Shown one piece after another: positions 39,560 to 52,004 of a stretch of DNA of 64,000 bases. Below the pieces are notes generated by a model that had not been told where the DNA came from, did no database searches, and worked only from the letters and a program-made list of their open reading frames with translations. The DNA is from Vibrio mexicanus (GTDB lineage: Bacteria; Pseudomonadota; Gammaproteobacteria; Enterobacterales; Vibrionaceae). The stretch's first letter is position 1. Each line of letters opens with the position of its first letter. The position numbers and the translations under genes are program-made. The DNA lies in contig NZ_JYJP01000051.1 of the NCBI RefSeq assembly GCF_001012815.1, positions 62,001 to 126,000 on the forward strand. Reading direction: 5' to 3'.

Positions 39560-42500
39560 ATGTTAAGTCGTTTCTTTATCCAGCGTCCTAAGTTTGCGCT
39601 GGTAATATCCATAATTTTGACACTGGCGGGGGCCATTGCGTTGGCCGTTTTGCCAGTGGCAGAATATCCAAAAATCAGTCCTCCTTCGGTTAGTGTGACC
39701 GCGTTCTACACGGGTGCAAGTGCCGAAGTTGTTGAACAAGCCATAGCCGACCCGATAGAGACCTCGGTTAACGGTGTAGAAGACATGATCTATATGTCTT
39801 CTAAGAGTGCGAACGATGGTTCATACAGCTTGAACGTGACGTTTGATGTTGGTACTGACCCTGATATGGCTCAGGTTAACGTACAAAACCGAGTCTCGCA
39901 GATTGAGTCTAAGCTTCCACAAGAAGTTAGGATGGTCGGTGTAACGGTTAAAAAGCGTTCTCCTGACCTTCTAATGGTACTGAACTTCTACTCGCCAGAC
40001 GGAAAATACGATGACCAATTCCTAATCAACTACATTAACCTCAACGTAAAAGACCAGTTGGCTCGAGTTAAAGGTATCAGTGAAGTTGGGGTTATTGGTG
40101 GTGGTGAATACGCAATGCGTGTTTGGCTAGATCCAGAGAAGATGGCCAACTTGAAGCTGACGACGAGTGATGTTTATGCCTCTCTAGCGGAGCAAAACGT
40201 TCAGGTAGCCGCAGGCCGAGTTGGTGCCGCGCCATACGATAACGCTCAAGAAGTGCAGTTTAACCTTGTCACTAAGGGCCGTTTAGAAACCGTCTCGGAG
40301 TTCGAGAATGTTGTTCTTCGAGCGAATAATGATGGTTCAACGGTTTACCTTAAAGACGTTGCACGAGTAGAGCTCGGTAAGAAGTTCTATGATGGTACGG
40401 GTAAATTCCGAGGGCAAGATGCCTCCATCGTGACGTTGTCACTCCAGTCTGATGCGAACGCGTTGGAAAGTGGCGAAGCGTGATGGCGCTGCTTGAGAAC
40501 TTAAGCTCCACCTTCCCCGAAGGCATGAAGTATGAAACCAGTTACGATACGACTGTATTCGTTGCGGAATCGATCAAAGGGGTAGTAAAAACGCTTATTG
40601 AAGCAATTATCCTTGTAATCATCGTAACGTACATCTTCTTAGGTAGTGCACGTGCAACGCTAATTCCTGTTGTTGCGATCCCAGTTTCCTTGATCGGTAC
40701 ATTTGCCGTAATGCAAATGACTGGATTCACCATCAACACAGTGACGCTGTTCGGTTTGATACTCGCTATCGGTATTGTGGTGGATGACGCTATATTGGTT
40801 ATCGAAAACGTTGATACCACCATGGCGAAAGATCCGACCATGACGCCACGCAAAGCAACCTTGATTGCGATGAAAGAGGTAACAGGCCCAATCATCACAT
40901 CAACCCTGGTATTGCTTGCGGTATTCATTCCAGTTGCGATGCTACCTGGTATCACCGGTATTATGTATAGACAGTTCGCTCTGACTATCTGTATCTCGGT
41001 TGTTATCTCATCCATTAATGCCTTAACACTTTCACCAGCGCTGTGTTCATTGGTACTTAAGCAAGGTGGCGGTAATACGACTCGTTGGTTCGCCGCATTC
41101 AACAAAGGCTTGGACAAAGTAACCGAGAAATACGGTAAGCTTGCAGGTTTCCTTGTTAAGAAGTCAGTCATTCTAATGACGTTCTTCGTTATTGCCGTTG
41201 GTTCTGTGGCGTTCTTCGCGAAGACAACATCTACCGCCTTCGTACCACAGGAAGACAAAGGCATACTTCTGGTTAATGTCCAGTTGCCAGACGCCGCCTC
41301 TATTTCTCGTACAGAGGCAGTAAGTGAGCAGCTTATGCACATTGTCGAGGAAGAGCCAGGTGTAGACGGTGTGACAGTGGCTAACGGTTATGCATTCATG
41401 ACCGGAGCAGCAGCGTCGAATGGTGCTTCACTGTTCATTAAGCTCCACGATTGGAATACGCGAGCTGAACTGGGTGGTGACCAATCTGCTAATGCAATCG
41501 CGCAACGCATCAACATGCGAGCAGCGGCAGAGCTACCTCAAGCGGTCGTATTTGCGATGGGGCCTCCTGCAGTGCCGGGTATGGGTGCAGCGTCAGGTTT
41601 TGAGTTCGTCCTTGAAGATACCCTTGGCCGAAGCCGTACCGACTTAGCGATGGTAATGGGCGAGCTAATTCAAGAAGCGAACAAGCAGCCAGAGATTGCG
41701 TACACCTTTAGTACTTTCCGTGCGAACGTTCCTCACTACTACGTTGATATCGACCGTGAGAAAGCTCAGCAACTTGGCGTTCCATTGTCGTCTATCTTCC
41801 AAACGCTACAGGGTAACTTAGGTTCCATGTACGTCAATGACTTTACGATGTTTGGTAAGAACTTCCGAGTGACGATGCAGGCGGATAGTGAGCACCGCAG
41901 CGGTATCATGGATCTGCAACGCTTCCACGTTCGTTCTTCTGCAGGCGAAATGATTCCATTAAGTACGCTTGTTAGTTACGAGCAGGTATTTGAACCAGAT
42001 GTGGCATGGCGTTACAACATGTACCGCAGTGCTATTATTCAAGGCCAACCAGCACCAGGCTATTCAAGTGGTGATGCCATTGCAGCAATGGAGCGCGTTG
42101 CGGCTGATTTCTTGCCTCACGGCTATCAGTATGAATGGACAGGTATGGCATACCAAGAAGTTTTAGCGGGTAACCAAGCAATCTTTGCATTCGCTTTGGC
42201 TCTAATCTTCATCTATCTGTTCATGGTGGCTCAGTACGAGAGTTGGACTATTCCGCTCGCAATTATTCTTGTCGTACCGGTTGCTACTTTGGGTTCATTC
42301 CTTGCGCTGAACTTGGCGGGCATACCGCTTAACCTCTATGCGCAGATCGGTCTCGTTCTCTTGATAGCACTCGCCGCGAAGAATGCGATTCTTATTGTTG
42401 AATTTGCGAAGATTGAGCGCGAAGAGCATGAAAAATCGATTGATGACGCGTCAGTTCGTGGCGGTAAGCTACGTTTCCGCGCCGTTAACATGACTTCATG

Positions 42501-42711
42501 GTCGTTCATCTTGGGTATCTTCCCACTGATCTTCGCTTCAGGTGCAGGTCACGTGAGTCAAAACTCATTAGGTATTTCTCTGGTCGGCGGTCTTCTTTGT
42601 GTGCTGTTAGCAGGTACGTTGATGATTCCTGGTTTCTACGCACTCGTGCAAAGAAAGCGTGAAAAGATTCACGGTGGCAGCACTAAACTTGTGCCACTTG
42701 ACGATGAGTAA
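39560..42711 (+). CDS. RND-family (HAE1) multidrug efflux pump, frameshifted
   Basis: Inner-membrane proton-driven pump of about 1050 residues after repair, the normal length. Start [28 protein letters not shown] with [19 protein letters not shown] is diagnostic. The frame breaks at 40480, where GCGTGATGG should be GCGGTGATGG, restoring [26 protein letters not shown]. The proton-relay segment [21 protein letters not shown] has the conserved Asp pair, and [21 protein letters not shown] carries the lysine in transmembrane helix 10. Operon with the adaptor; ended by a strong terminator. Confidence 0.94.
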
Positions 42712-42751
42712 GAATTTCACTGTCCATTAAATGGCACTTTGAATACATAGC

Positions 42752-42783
42752 AAAAAGCCCCAACGAAATGTTGGGGCTTTTTT
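42752..42783. terminator. Terminator after the RND operon
   Basis: Thirteen-bp stem AAAAAGCCCCAAC/GTTGGGGCTTTTT, loop GAAAT, bidirectional between the pump and ygjV. Confidence 0.92.
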
Positions 42784-42804
42784 AATTCACTTTGAAGAAG
42801 GAAG

Positions 42805-43047
42805 TTAAGCGGCGCTTTCTACTTTCTTCTCACTTTGCATTTTTGCAAGGAAATACACGTTCACGCAAGCAATGAAACCGTTAGTTACAACTACTGGCCA
42901 TGCGTCAATCATTAAACCGTAAGCGGTGAAAAGTGCACAACCAATAAAGTTTAGAACGCGCAGTTTAACGATGTCTTTCATTGTCAGTGAGATTGCTACC
43001 ATGATAGAAGCAGCGTAACCCAAAATTTCAACCATATTCATATCCAT
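42805..43047 (-). CDS. ygjV: YgjV-family small membrane protein
   Basis: 80 residues (78 from ATG 43041). Hydrophobic segments at about 8-24 and 33-50, then a third (VVTNGFIACVNVYFLAKM), with SLTMKDIVKLRVLNFIGCALFTAYG between, match the YgjV family of inner-membrane proteins. Some vibrio genomes mislabel this gene as uroporphyrinogen decarboxylase, which the sequence does not support. GAGGG lies upstream of the ATG. A possible structured leader precedes it (see 43068-43157). Function unknown. Confidence 0.83.
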   Translation of the reverse strand: MDMNMVEILGYAASIMVAISLTMKDIVKLRVLNFIGCALFTAYGLMIDAWPVVVTNGFIACVNVYFLAKMQSEKKVESAA

Positions 43048-43067
43048 AATTCGACCCTCTGATTATT

Positions 43068-43157
43068 TCCGACTCTGTCGGTACCATTTCTTCTCTTCAT
43101 GAGATAACTGAGGAAGCTCCGTGCCCCGAATGGCCTAAGTTGATTTTCTGAGTCGGA
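43068..43157 (-). promoter_or_regulatory. Candidate structured 5' leader of ygjV
   Basis: On the minus strand an eight-bp outer pairing (TCCGACTC/GAGTCGGA, 43150-43157 with 43068-43075) encloses a five-bp pairing (CCATT 43129-43133 with AATGG 43084-43088) and then a CTTC/GAAG hairpin. The nested stem ends about 20 bases before the ygjV ATG, close to its ribosome site. This shape suggests a cis-regulatory RNA, but I do not recognise a known class and conservation is untested. Confidence 0.4.
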
Positions 43158-43295
43158 CTATAACAAGGCAAAATCTGTGATAAAAGCCTAACTTTTAGGA
43201 AATAGAAGGTTAGCGATTACGCAAACGTTTAGCAGTAAATTCACTGTATTAATACCGATTTCTGTTGATAACAATAGATTGATATTTCATGCAAG

Positions 43296-43319
43296 AAAAA
43301 GCCTCCGTAGAGGAGGGCT
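43296..43319 (-). terminator. Terminator of yeeX
   Basis: On the minus strand the arms GCCCTCC and GGAGGC pair with a bulge, followed by five T, just after the yeeX stop. Confidence 0.7.
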
Positions 43320-43344
43320 CTGTATTTATTGGAAAAAGTAAAGG

Positions 43345-43662
43345 TTACTTTTTACCTTGAACTGTTTGCTTGTCTTCTTCAGTTAGCTCACGGATACGAC
43401 GGCTGATGTCGCGACGAGCTTTAGAAATCTCAGCACTCTTGATGATGTGGTCATCTACACGATCTTCGTAGTCTGCTTTCATGTTCTTGATGATAGCGAC
43501 GATTTCGTCGTGGCTCATGTCAGATTTGATGTAATCTAGCAGGTTTTCAAGTAGATCAACACGTTTACGGTTATCGCGAACCTTTTTCTCATTGTCTAGC
43601 AGCTCGCGCTTTAGTTTGTTTTTACGGCGAGCTTGGTTCACGATTTCGAATACACTACTCAT
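43345..43662 (-). CDS. yeeX: YeeX/DUF496 family protein
   Basis: Cytoplasmic alpha-helical protein of 105 residues matching the E. coli YeeX family almost throughout: FRRKNKL-type [27 protein letters not shown], then [10 protein letters not shown] and [33 protein letters not shown]. Very high charge suggests a coiled coil. Transcribed alone with its own terminator. Its role is not established. Confidence 0.93.
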   Translation of the reverse strand: MSSVFEIVNQARRKNKLKRELLDNEKKVRDNRKRVDLLENLLDYIKSDMSHDEIVAIIKNMKADYEDRVDDHIIKSAEISKARRDISRRIRELTEEDKQTVQGKK

Positions 43663-43850
43663 AGGTCCTTTTCCCCAATTTGAATATTAACTTACTCGAT
43701 TAAAACACAACAAAGCCGCGCATAACAGTCTTAAGATCAATCATTAGAGTAAGTTGATTGTTTTATCAGCATTCAAGATTGACAGAATTGCACAGAGATA
43801 AAAATTCGGGCTAAGATGCGACAGGACTATTACACTTAACTGAAATTTAT

Positions 43851-44048
43851 ATGCTTTTGTCAGAAATAGTGATTCCTCAGAACGACATCGATGAGCAGGA
43901 TATCACTCGGAAAATTAAACTCCGCTCAGCTTATCAAAATGAACGTGATCGTCTTGAGGTAATCGAAGTGGAACTTAATCGTTCAAAAGTCGTCATCATG
44001 GATGATAGAGGAAAAATCCGCTATATCCCGATAATTGCAGAGCATTAA
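43851..44048 (+). CDS. Small hypothetical protein
   Basis: 65 residues, MLLSEIVIPQNDIDEQDITRKIKLRSAYQNERDRLEVIEVELNRSKVVIMDDRGKIRYIPI in pattern. Not recognised. Mixed charged sequence with no signal or membrane segment. No good ribosome site lies upstream, so the start could be wrong, but codon use is ordinary and it precedes yceH by 32 bases in the same direction, so the two may be cotranscribed. Confidence 0.6.
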   Translation: MLLSEIVIPQNDIDEQDITRKIKLRSAYQNERDRLEVIEVELNRSKVVIMDDRGKIRYIPIIAEH

Positions 44049-44080
44049 CGTCACCCTCACTTGTATATATAGGAAGACTC

Positions 44081-44731
44081 ATGAATAGAGAACTTAGCCC
44101 AGTAGAGGCAAGAATCATTGGCTGTCTGATTGAAAAAGAAGTCACGACGCCGGATTACTATCCGTTAACGTTAAACAGCTTGACCACAGCGTGTAATCAA
44201 AAAAGTAATCGTGAACCTGTTATGAGTTTGACGAGTGAGGAAATCCAGCAAGCTGTTGAGGGTTTGAAATCTGCTAGACTCGTGCATGACGAGAGTAGTT
44301 TCAATAGCCGAACCAGTAAATTCGTGCACCGTTTTTGTAACACTGAGTTTGGCGATCTTCAGTTTACAGAACAAGAGCGAGGCATTATTTGCTGTCTTCT
44401 TCTTCGTGGAGCACAAACCCCTGGAGAACTAAGAACACGAACCAACCGTTTGGCGAATTTTACTGACGTAAAAGAGGTTGAAGCGGTATTGGAGCGATTG
44501 TCTCAACGTGAAGATGGGGCATTGGTCGTCAAATTACCACGTGAAGCGGGTAAGCGTGAATCACGCTATCAACATTTGTTCAGTGGTGAAGTTGACCTTG
44601 AAGCCCTACCAGCCGCGGCACCGAGTATTTCAAGCAGCGCTCGCGTTAAAGAGTTAGAGAAGGAAGTTGAAGAACTCAAAGCACAAGTGGCGCATTTACA
44701 AGAGCAGCTTTCTCAATATTCAGATAACTAA
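44081..44731 (+). CDS. yceH: YceH-family (DUF480) protein
   Basis: 216 residues. Winged-helix pair typical of DUF480: LSPVEARIIGCLIEKEVTTPDYYPLTLNSLTTACNQKSNREPVM, then RGAQTPGELRTRTNRLANF. The C-terminal 30 residues form a coiled coil (VKELEKEVEELKAQVAHLQEQL). A DNA-binding or RNA-binding role is suggested by the fold but not proven. Operon with the GIY-YIG gene nine bases downstream. Confidence 0.93.
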   Translation: MNRELSPVEARIIGCLIEKEVTTPDYYPLTLNSLTTACNQKSNREPVMSLTSEEIQQAVEGLKSARLVHDESSFNSRTSKFVHRFCNTEFGDLQFTEQERGIICCLLLRGAQTPGELRTRTNRLANFTDVKEVEAVLERLSQREDGALVVKLPREAGKRESRYQHLFSGEVDLEALPAAAPSISSSARVKELEKEVEELKAQVAHLQEQLSQYSDN

Positions 44732-44739
44732 TCATCCTA

Positions 44740-45024
44740 ATGAATAACGATTGGTACATATACCTCGTTAGAACCCGCTTAAACACGCTCTACTGCGGTA
44801 TAACGACCGACGTAGAGCGTCGTTTCAAAGAACATGTCAGTGGTGAAGGTGCAAAAGCGCTTAAAGGGAAAGGACCGTTGACATTAGCCTGGTCTACCAA
44901 AACCGGTGATTCTAGATCAATTGCGTCTAAATACGAGTACGCGGTAAAGCGCCTGTCTAAACAGAAGAAAGAGAGACTAATTCTCGGTCAGCTCACACTT
45001 TCCGAACTTTCAATAAGTAACTAG
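44740..45024 (+). CDS. GIY-YIG nuclease-superfamily protein (YhbQ-like)
   Basis: 94-residue single GIY-YIG domain: WYIYLVRTRLNTLYCGITTDVERRFKEH contains the signature (Y-I-Y...Y-C-G) and the catalytic arginine, with the downstream glutamate in KYEYAVKRL. YhbQ-like proteins are linked to DNA repair in E. coli, which is family knowledge. Nine bases after yceH, so probably the second gene of that operon. Confidence 0.92.
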   Translation: MNNDWYIYLVRTRLNTLYCGITTDVERRFKEHVSGEGAKALKGKGPLTLAWSTKTGDSRSIASKYEYAVKRLSKQKKERLILGQLTLSELSISN

Positions 45025-45101
45025 CTGCCTATCATTACGCATTATCCCTATTCCTACATTAGTTTTAACTATGAGTTACGACAATATAGGTTGATAGGGA
45101 A

Positions 45102-46238
45102 ATGAATCATAAAATTATTACAACCATTGCAGTGGGCCTGTGCTTTAGCTCGTTAACCGTTCATGCCGCTAACCGTGTGGCAGACGGACGAGGAAATGGT
45201 ATGGGTAATACAGGTGTGACGAGCGCTAATTACTTACTTGCGCCGTTTTATAATCCAGCATTAACAGCAGTCTATCGTGGCGACGATGACTTTGGTCTAT
45301 TGTTACCGGCTATAGGTGCAAGAGTCAGCGATAGCGACAAATCATTAGAAACCATTGATGATCTTCAAGACACAATCAATGATTTTGAAAATAATCCCAC
45401 CATTGCCAACGAGGCTCAGTTGAACGCCTACTTGGATCAGCTTGATGGAAATAAACCATTGGCAGTAGCCGGTGGTGTCGCCGTTGCTGTTGCAATTCCA
45501 CTGGATCTCCTGTCAGTGAATGTTTTTTCTAGCGGTTATGCCGAAGTACTTGCCCAGCCAGTCATCTTCGAATCTAACGACACAACGACGCGCTACGAAA
45601 ACTCAACCGTCGATACGCTTGCATTTGCCTACAGTGAAGTAGGGGTAGCACTTGCAAAACAAATAACACTATTTGGGTTACCCATGTCCTTAGGTGTTTC
45701 ACCAAAATTTCAAGAACTCGAAACCTATAAACAGGAAATTTCTATTCGCGACTTCGACGTCAGTGACTACGACCAAACTAAAACGTCCAAGTCTGCATTC
45801 AATATGGATCTAGGGGCAGTTTGGTTTTATCACAACTTTAGAGGCGGATTAGCCGTTAAAGATCTGTTTTCTCAAGATATTGATACGCAAGATGTGGGTG
45901 GCGTTGATAAATATGAACTTGATACTCAAGTGACGGTATCCGGCGCTTATGCCACCGAGGTCATCACTGCGTCTGTCGATTGGGATCTGACTAAACAGGG
46001 GCGATTTGTAAACCGTGAAGATGATACTCGTTACCTAAGGTTTGGCTTGGAAGGGAATGCTTTTGGCTGGCTGCAGGCACGCCTTGGCTATGAGTTCGAA
46101 CTAGAAGATACGCTGGATGATACTTTCACTGCAGGTGTTGGTTTTAGCCCTGGCGATTTGTTCCATTTCGATTTGGCTGGCAGTTACGCAGGAAGCAACC
46201 AATTCGGTCTATCAGGAAACCTCGCATTTACCTTCTAA
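45102..46238 (+). CDS. traF: TraF-like outer-membrane beta-barrel protein
   Basis: Exported protein of 378 residues with signal peptide (AVGLCFSSLTVHA). The body begins NRVADGRGNGMGNTGVTSANYLLAPFYNPALTA and ends with alternating strands and a terminal aromatic (GSNQFGLSGNLAFTF), the look of an outer-membrane barrel of the FadL superfamily. Databases often label this vibrio family conjugal transfer protein TraF. No other transfer gene is near, so a conjugation role is not supported. Single gene. Function unknown. Confidence 0.82.
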   Translation: MNHKIITTIAVGLCFSSLTVHAANRVADGRGNGMGNTGVTSANYLLAPFYNPALTAVYRGDDDFGLLLPAIGARVSDSDKSLETIDDLQDTINDFENNPTIANEAQLNAYLDQLDGNKPLAVAGGVAVAVAIPLDLLSVNVFSSGYAEVLAQPVIFESNDTTTRYENSTVDTLAFAYSEVGVALAKQITLFGLPMSLGVSPKFQELETYKQEISIRDFDVSDYDQTKTSKSAFNMDLGAVWFYHNFRGGLAVKDLFSQDIDTQDVGGVDKYELDTQVTVSGAYATEVITASVDWDLTKQGRFVNREDDTRYLRFGLEGNAFGWLQARLGYEFELEDTLDDTFTAGVGFSPGDLFHFDLAGSYAGSNQFGLSGNLAFTF

Positions 46239-46256
46239 TTCTTAGTTGATTAGGTT

Positions 46257-46290
46257 AATAAACACATGACCACAAGGTTGTGTGTTTATT
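46257..46290 (+). terminator. Hairpin after the TraF-like gene
   Basis: Ten-bp stem AATAAACACA/TGTGTTTATT with a 14-base loop that has its own short ACC/GGT pairing; TTATTATTC follows. AT-rich stem, moderate terminator. Confidence 0.6.
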
Positions 46291-46372
46291 ATTCAATCGC
46301 GTCATCAAAAAGTAAAAATGACTTTAATTGAGCTATCTTTATAGCGATACTTACGATTTGCCGCACACCTAA

Positions 46373-47490
<1,118 letters not shown>

Positions 47491-47491
<1 letters not shown>

Positions 47492-50038
47492 TGATCAAAC
47501 GCTTAAAACAACGAATTTCAAAACATACGCGTTTATCATCGCTGATTACGCGTTCGATATTTATCACGCTCGCCACACTAGCTTTGATTGTATTGGTTCA
47601 AAGCTACCAGTTTAATCGCCAAGTCATCTCTCAGGAGATCGATCGTTCACTCCAACAAACCTCGAGTCTTGTCCAAGCGATTTTTTCATTTCGCCTGAAC
47701 GCAATTGAAATACAGCAAGACAGCTACAGCCGTAGTGATGTTCTTGTCCGAGCACTAGACCAATCTAGCAGCGCTATTGATAACTTTTTCACCAGTGCTG
47801 ACCAAATGGCTCCCGCGCTTTCTCCTGACTTTCGCTTCATCACCAAACGTAAATCGCTGCATTGGGATGACTCTAATTATCAGTTTTATGGCATTCCAGT
47901 CGCAAGATAGAAGACTTTGTCGAGACCATGTCTCTTAGTAATAATTGGCATTTGATTTCTTTAAATACCGACTTTGGACTGCGCTATATCATGATGCGCC
48001 GTACGCCAATTATTGATCTTTCAACGGGCGAGGTGCTTGCGAGCTTACACGTCGGAATTGTCCTGAATAACAACTTTTCTCTGGCTTCGGCAGTAAAACA
48101 TGGCAGTAACACTGATAACGTCGTTATTGCCGTTGGAAGTAAAGTCGTCGCGTCAACGGTTAGGGATAAAGAAAACTACACAAGCCAAGACCTTCTTAAT
48201 AACTTCACTGAAAACCACGACCAAACTCGATTTTTGGTCGCCAAAACGGATATAGCAATCAACGCCAAGCCGACGTTTATTTCAATTTATTCGATTCAAA
48301 ATAACGAACACGTGGCTCTTCTAACGCGGAGTCACTATTTTTGGTTATTTGTCGCCTTTATCAGTATGTTCGTTTTGGCTGTCAGCACGCGATTTTGGTT
48401 GGGACGCAAAGTGTCACATGATCTTACCGAGTTGATGAACTATACGGTGAATGCTGTTGAGCATCGTAAGCTTGATGAATATAAAGGCTCGTCGATCTCC
48501 GAGTTTCAACAGATTGGGGAAGCTCTCGAATTAACCTTTCAACGACTCACCAACAAAGAACGTCAGTTTCAGGATTTGTTTAACTTCTCGCTTCTGCCAA
48601 TCATGTTTTGGGACATGAATGGTCGTGTGATGAAGATGAACCTGCGGCTGAACGTTACTTTAACTCAAGCGAAGTCGATGACAATACCTACCAGATTATG
48701 CTAGAGAAGTTGCTACCACAGATCCAAATGGCGTCACAAGGGGCAACGCTAACTGGTGTTAACATCCCACTTGGGGAGCAAGTCTTCCGTTGGAACTTAT
48801 CTCCAATTGTATTTGATGATAAGCCGAAAATGGTAGTGGCTCAGGGACAAGATATTACGAGCTTGGTAGAGGCTGAGCGCCAGAGTCAACAAGCCCGTGA
48901 AGAAGCTGAGGAATCAGCGCGAGTTCGAGCGGATTTCTTGGCTAAAATGAGCCATGAATTGCGAACGCCATTAAACGGTATATTGGGTGTGTCCCAACTG
49001 CTAAAAGCCGAGTTAAGAACGGATAATGAAAAAGAACATGTTGATGTTCTGATTAACAGTGGTGAGCATCTCTTAGCAGTACTTAATGACATTCTTGACT
49101 TCTCTAAATTAGAGCAAGGTAAGTTTCATATTCAGCAAGATAAGTTCCGCCTGATGGAGCTAAAGAATACGGTGTCCAAGATATTCGCACCACTGTGCGA
49201 AGAGAAAGGTATTCACCTTAACGTAAATGCTGATTTTGCTGACGACACCCATATCTCTAGCGACCAAGTTAGGCTTAATCAAATACTCATTAATTTGGTC
49301 AGCAACTCGGTAAAATTCACGCACAGCGGTAGTGTAAAAGTAAAACTTGCTCTATCTGAGTCGAATGAAAAACTGCATATAAACGTGACGGATACTGGTA
49401 TCGGGATCGACCAAAATAGGATTGATTCGATTTTTGAACCCTTCGTTCAAGCCGAGTCGACCATTACACGTGAATACGGGGGTAGTGGCCTCGGTTTAAC
49501 CATAGTCCAAAACCTTGTTGAACTCTTGGGTGGCAGTATTACGGTTGACAGTGAGAAGGGCAAAGGGTCCTGTTTCTGTATCGCAATTCCAGTGACCGTT
49601 TCAAGCCATGCGTCTTCGTTAAAACCAACGATAGACCCTGATATGCAAAAAACATTGTTCTCTCGTAAATTGTCAGTGCTTTTGGTTGAGGATAACCACA
49701 CTAACGCATTTATCGCTCAAGCATTCTGTTTAAAGTATGGAATGGACGTAGAGTGGGTAACTGATGGTAATCAAGCAATTTCAACCTTGTCTGGAGATAA
49801 GGTGTTCGATTTGATTCTCATGGATAACCAACTGCCTAATTTAGGTGGTATCGAAACGACAAAAACTATCCGAGAAAAACTGTCACTAACGACACCAATC
49901 TACGCTTGTACAGCAGATGGTATGCAAGAAACGAAAGATGCGTTTATTGCGGCAGGTGCTAATTACATCATAATAAAGCCAATCAAAGAGAAGGCGCTCC
50001 ATGAGGCTTTCGTTCACTTCAATGAGCACTTTGTTTAA
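47491..50038 (+). CDS. luxQ: AI-2 sensor hybrid histidine kinase LuxQ, two frameshifts
   Basis: Inner-membrane partner of LuxP, about 849 residues when repaired. N-terminal membrane segment, periplasmic PAS-fold sensor, second membrane segment (HYFWLFVAFISMFVLAVS), cytoplasmic PAS, kinase with H-box FLAKMSHELRTPLNGILG and N/G boxes, and a receiver with phospho-acceptor Asp in DLILMDNQLPNLGG. Two bases are missing: a G near 47902 (restoring IPVGKIEDFVETMS) and a C at 48641-48642 (restoring MNPAAERYFNSSE). The start TAATG overlaps the luxP stop. LuxU and LuxO act downstream and are not in this window. Confidence 0.95.
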
Positions 50039-50041
50039 AAC

Positions 50042-50065
50042 GAAGGCGGCAATTTAGCCTCCTTC
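50042..50065. terminator. Imperfect hairpin between luxQ and the YbjD-like gene
   Basis: GAAGGCGGC and GCCTCCTTC pair with one central mismatch around a six-base loop, in the gap of two convergent genes. No clear T run. Confidence 0.45.
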
Positions 50066-50128
50066 AACAGTGATCAACGGATAGTCGTTCGAGTTGACAA
50101 ATACGGTTCCGACTAAACGGGTCACATT

Positions 50129-51759
50129 TTAGGTATTACCATTGGCCATTGTCACCACGCGTTTCAACGTCCACCGGATTAGCAAGGGGATACATTCCGG
50201 ACCTTGTTCTTCACAGTAATGAACAATAGCCAAGGCCAGATCTGGTTTGGCGAATTTCTTCAGTACGCGTGTCACAACTTTTTTAGGTGGAATAGGGTGA
50301 TCAAGCGGGACTTTAATCATCTGCTTGAAAAAAGGTTCGAAGCCGTTGGCATAAAGGTAGTGCTCAATATCTTTATCCGGTAGTTCCGTAAGCCTGTGGC
50401 GTTCTTGATCGTTTTCAAGTTGATTCTTAACCGCGACCGCGTATTTTTTCCCAGCCGCATCTCCATCTGTAACCACATGCCAGTCAATACCAAACGCCTT
50501 AGCTACCTTGACTAAAGATTTTAAGCCGGACTGGGCAAACTCAATAATCTGCACACCTTCGGCGGCCAAGTTATAGCCGCACTGGTTAGCTAACTCGTTG
50601 AACAGCCATACTTCAGTTTCGCCTTCGACTAGCAGCCAACATCTCGCAAACAAAGCCCCAGAGCGATGAAATCGAATGTGGAAACCTATACGGCGAAGTT
50701 CGTCTTTTCCAAAGCCTTTGATAGGCAATTGAGTGGCGATGGTTTTATCAGATTGACGAACCAAACGACGTATACTTGACAACGGGACTTGGCCAAGTAG
50801 ATCAGGGCTGTTTGTCGTTAGGATCTTTTGCATTGGAAGCAGTTGCAATAAACTCCACGCTCTAGCTAGATGAGTTGGGTGAAGTCGCCCTTCGGGATCT
50901 TCCAGTATCAATAATGGTCTAGCGCAACGACGCAAATCCGTTGGCCCTTTGGCTTGAAGATAAGCATTGAGTAAACCCATCAAAAGTAATCGGGTTTGTT
51001 TGTCATTGGTCTCTTCAACGACTTGAGAGAGGCTCTTCTCATTAGCAGATTTGCTGTAAAACAAACCATCTCTTTGCTGGCGAGGATTCTTACGATACTG
51101 GCGCTTAAACGAGAAGTAGTGCTCAACGAGCGAATTCATTGAGTTAAGGCTACTTCTTATCTCGCCTTTATTTACATGCCCCGGAATTGCCATGAGCCTT
51201 CTACAGGTATTGTTGATGCGCTTCTCTGTTCGAGAGTTCCCGTTCGCGGCTGTATCCACCGGCCTTTCAAACCGTCTAGAATCGCGTAGGCGTATTACCG
51301 GGTGAAGGGTCATCAATTCTTGGGCGAGTTTTTCTGAATGGTGCAAAGGAAGCGTATTGCCGGAGCGATCTAAAAATGTATATTGTGTTTCGATATCGTA
51401 GCCGTCTCGAATGGCACTTATCTGATAGTAGATCTTATTAATACCTTCGTCTCTTCGACCCATACAGGCTTAATTTTTCGATATCGTCCGGCTCTTATTT
51501 CGTTTTTATCCGACGCCGATAAGGTAAGTACAATTTGAAGATGCTGAGTTTGCGGATGGGCAATCGAATAATCGACGTGAAAATCGCTCATTTCGAATTG
51601 ATAAGGAATACCGTCAGCGGGCAAAACGACAGACAAAGCGTCGAGAAGTGAAGATTTACCCCAAGTATTTTCTCCGATAAGCGTTGTGAGCTCTTCAAAG
51701 GCGAGTGAGAGGCGTTTAATACCTCTGAATCCTGAAATTTCAATTCGTTCTAACTGCAT
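50129..51759 (-). CDS. ybjD: YbjD-like OLD-family ATPase/Toprim nuclease, frameshifted
   Basis: Predicted ATP-dependent endonuclease of the OLD family, about 543 residues when repaired. The start ATG at 51759 gives MQLERIEISGFRGIKRLSLAF as in E. coli YbjD. Walker A is LIGENTWGKSSLLDAL, ILEDPEGRLHPTHLA carries Walker B, and the C-terminal Toprim domain has LLVEGETEVWLFNELANQCG and VTDGDAAGKKY. The frame breaks near 51458; one added base joins KIKPVWVE to DEGINKIYYQISAIRDG. It is the chromosomal housekeeping type and has no partner helicase, so it is not counted as a defence system. Confidence 0.88.
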
Positions 51760-52004
51760 AGGCAATCCCAATATTGCTATAAAATTTAGAGGGTTACTAA
51801 CTTGCTTTGTGTTTAGGAACTAATAATAAGCATAACTGAAAAAAGACGATAATGGCGGATTTTAGGTCACATTCTTCTCGTGTTAAGTCAGTTAATCATT
51901 TGGCAGGGCTCAAACTTTCTAAAAATCTTTGCACTGGCATTTCATAAAATTCATGAATCTGTCATTATTTTATGGCTAGGATGAAGAGGAGTAGAAGAGA
52001 AAAA

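Noticed and set aside
40542..41342. A 266-codon open frame on the minus strand opposite the RND pump
   Set aside because: It mirrors the conserved pump sequence exactly, has no ribosome site, no recognisable domain, and would overlap a gene with strong family match. Antisense shadow.
45102..46238. Evidence of a conjugative element from the TraF-like name
   Set aside because: No relaxase, mating-pair formation, integrase or repeats are near. The family is a common chromosomal outer-membrane protein in vibrios.
50129..51759. Antiphage defence system built around the OLD-family ATPase
   Set aside because: It has the chromosomal YbjD layout, no UvrD-type helicase (GajB) or other partner, and no island features such as transposases or odd composition.
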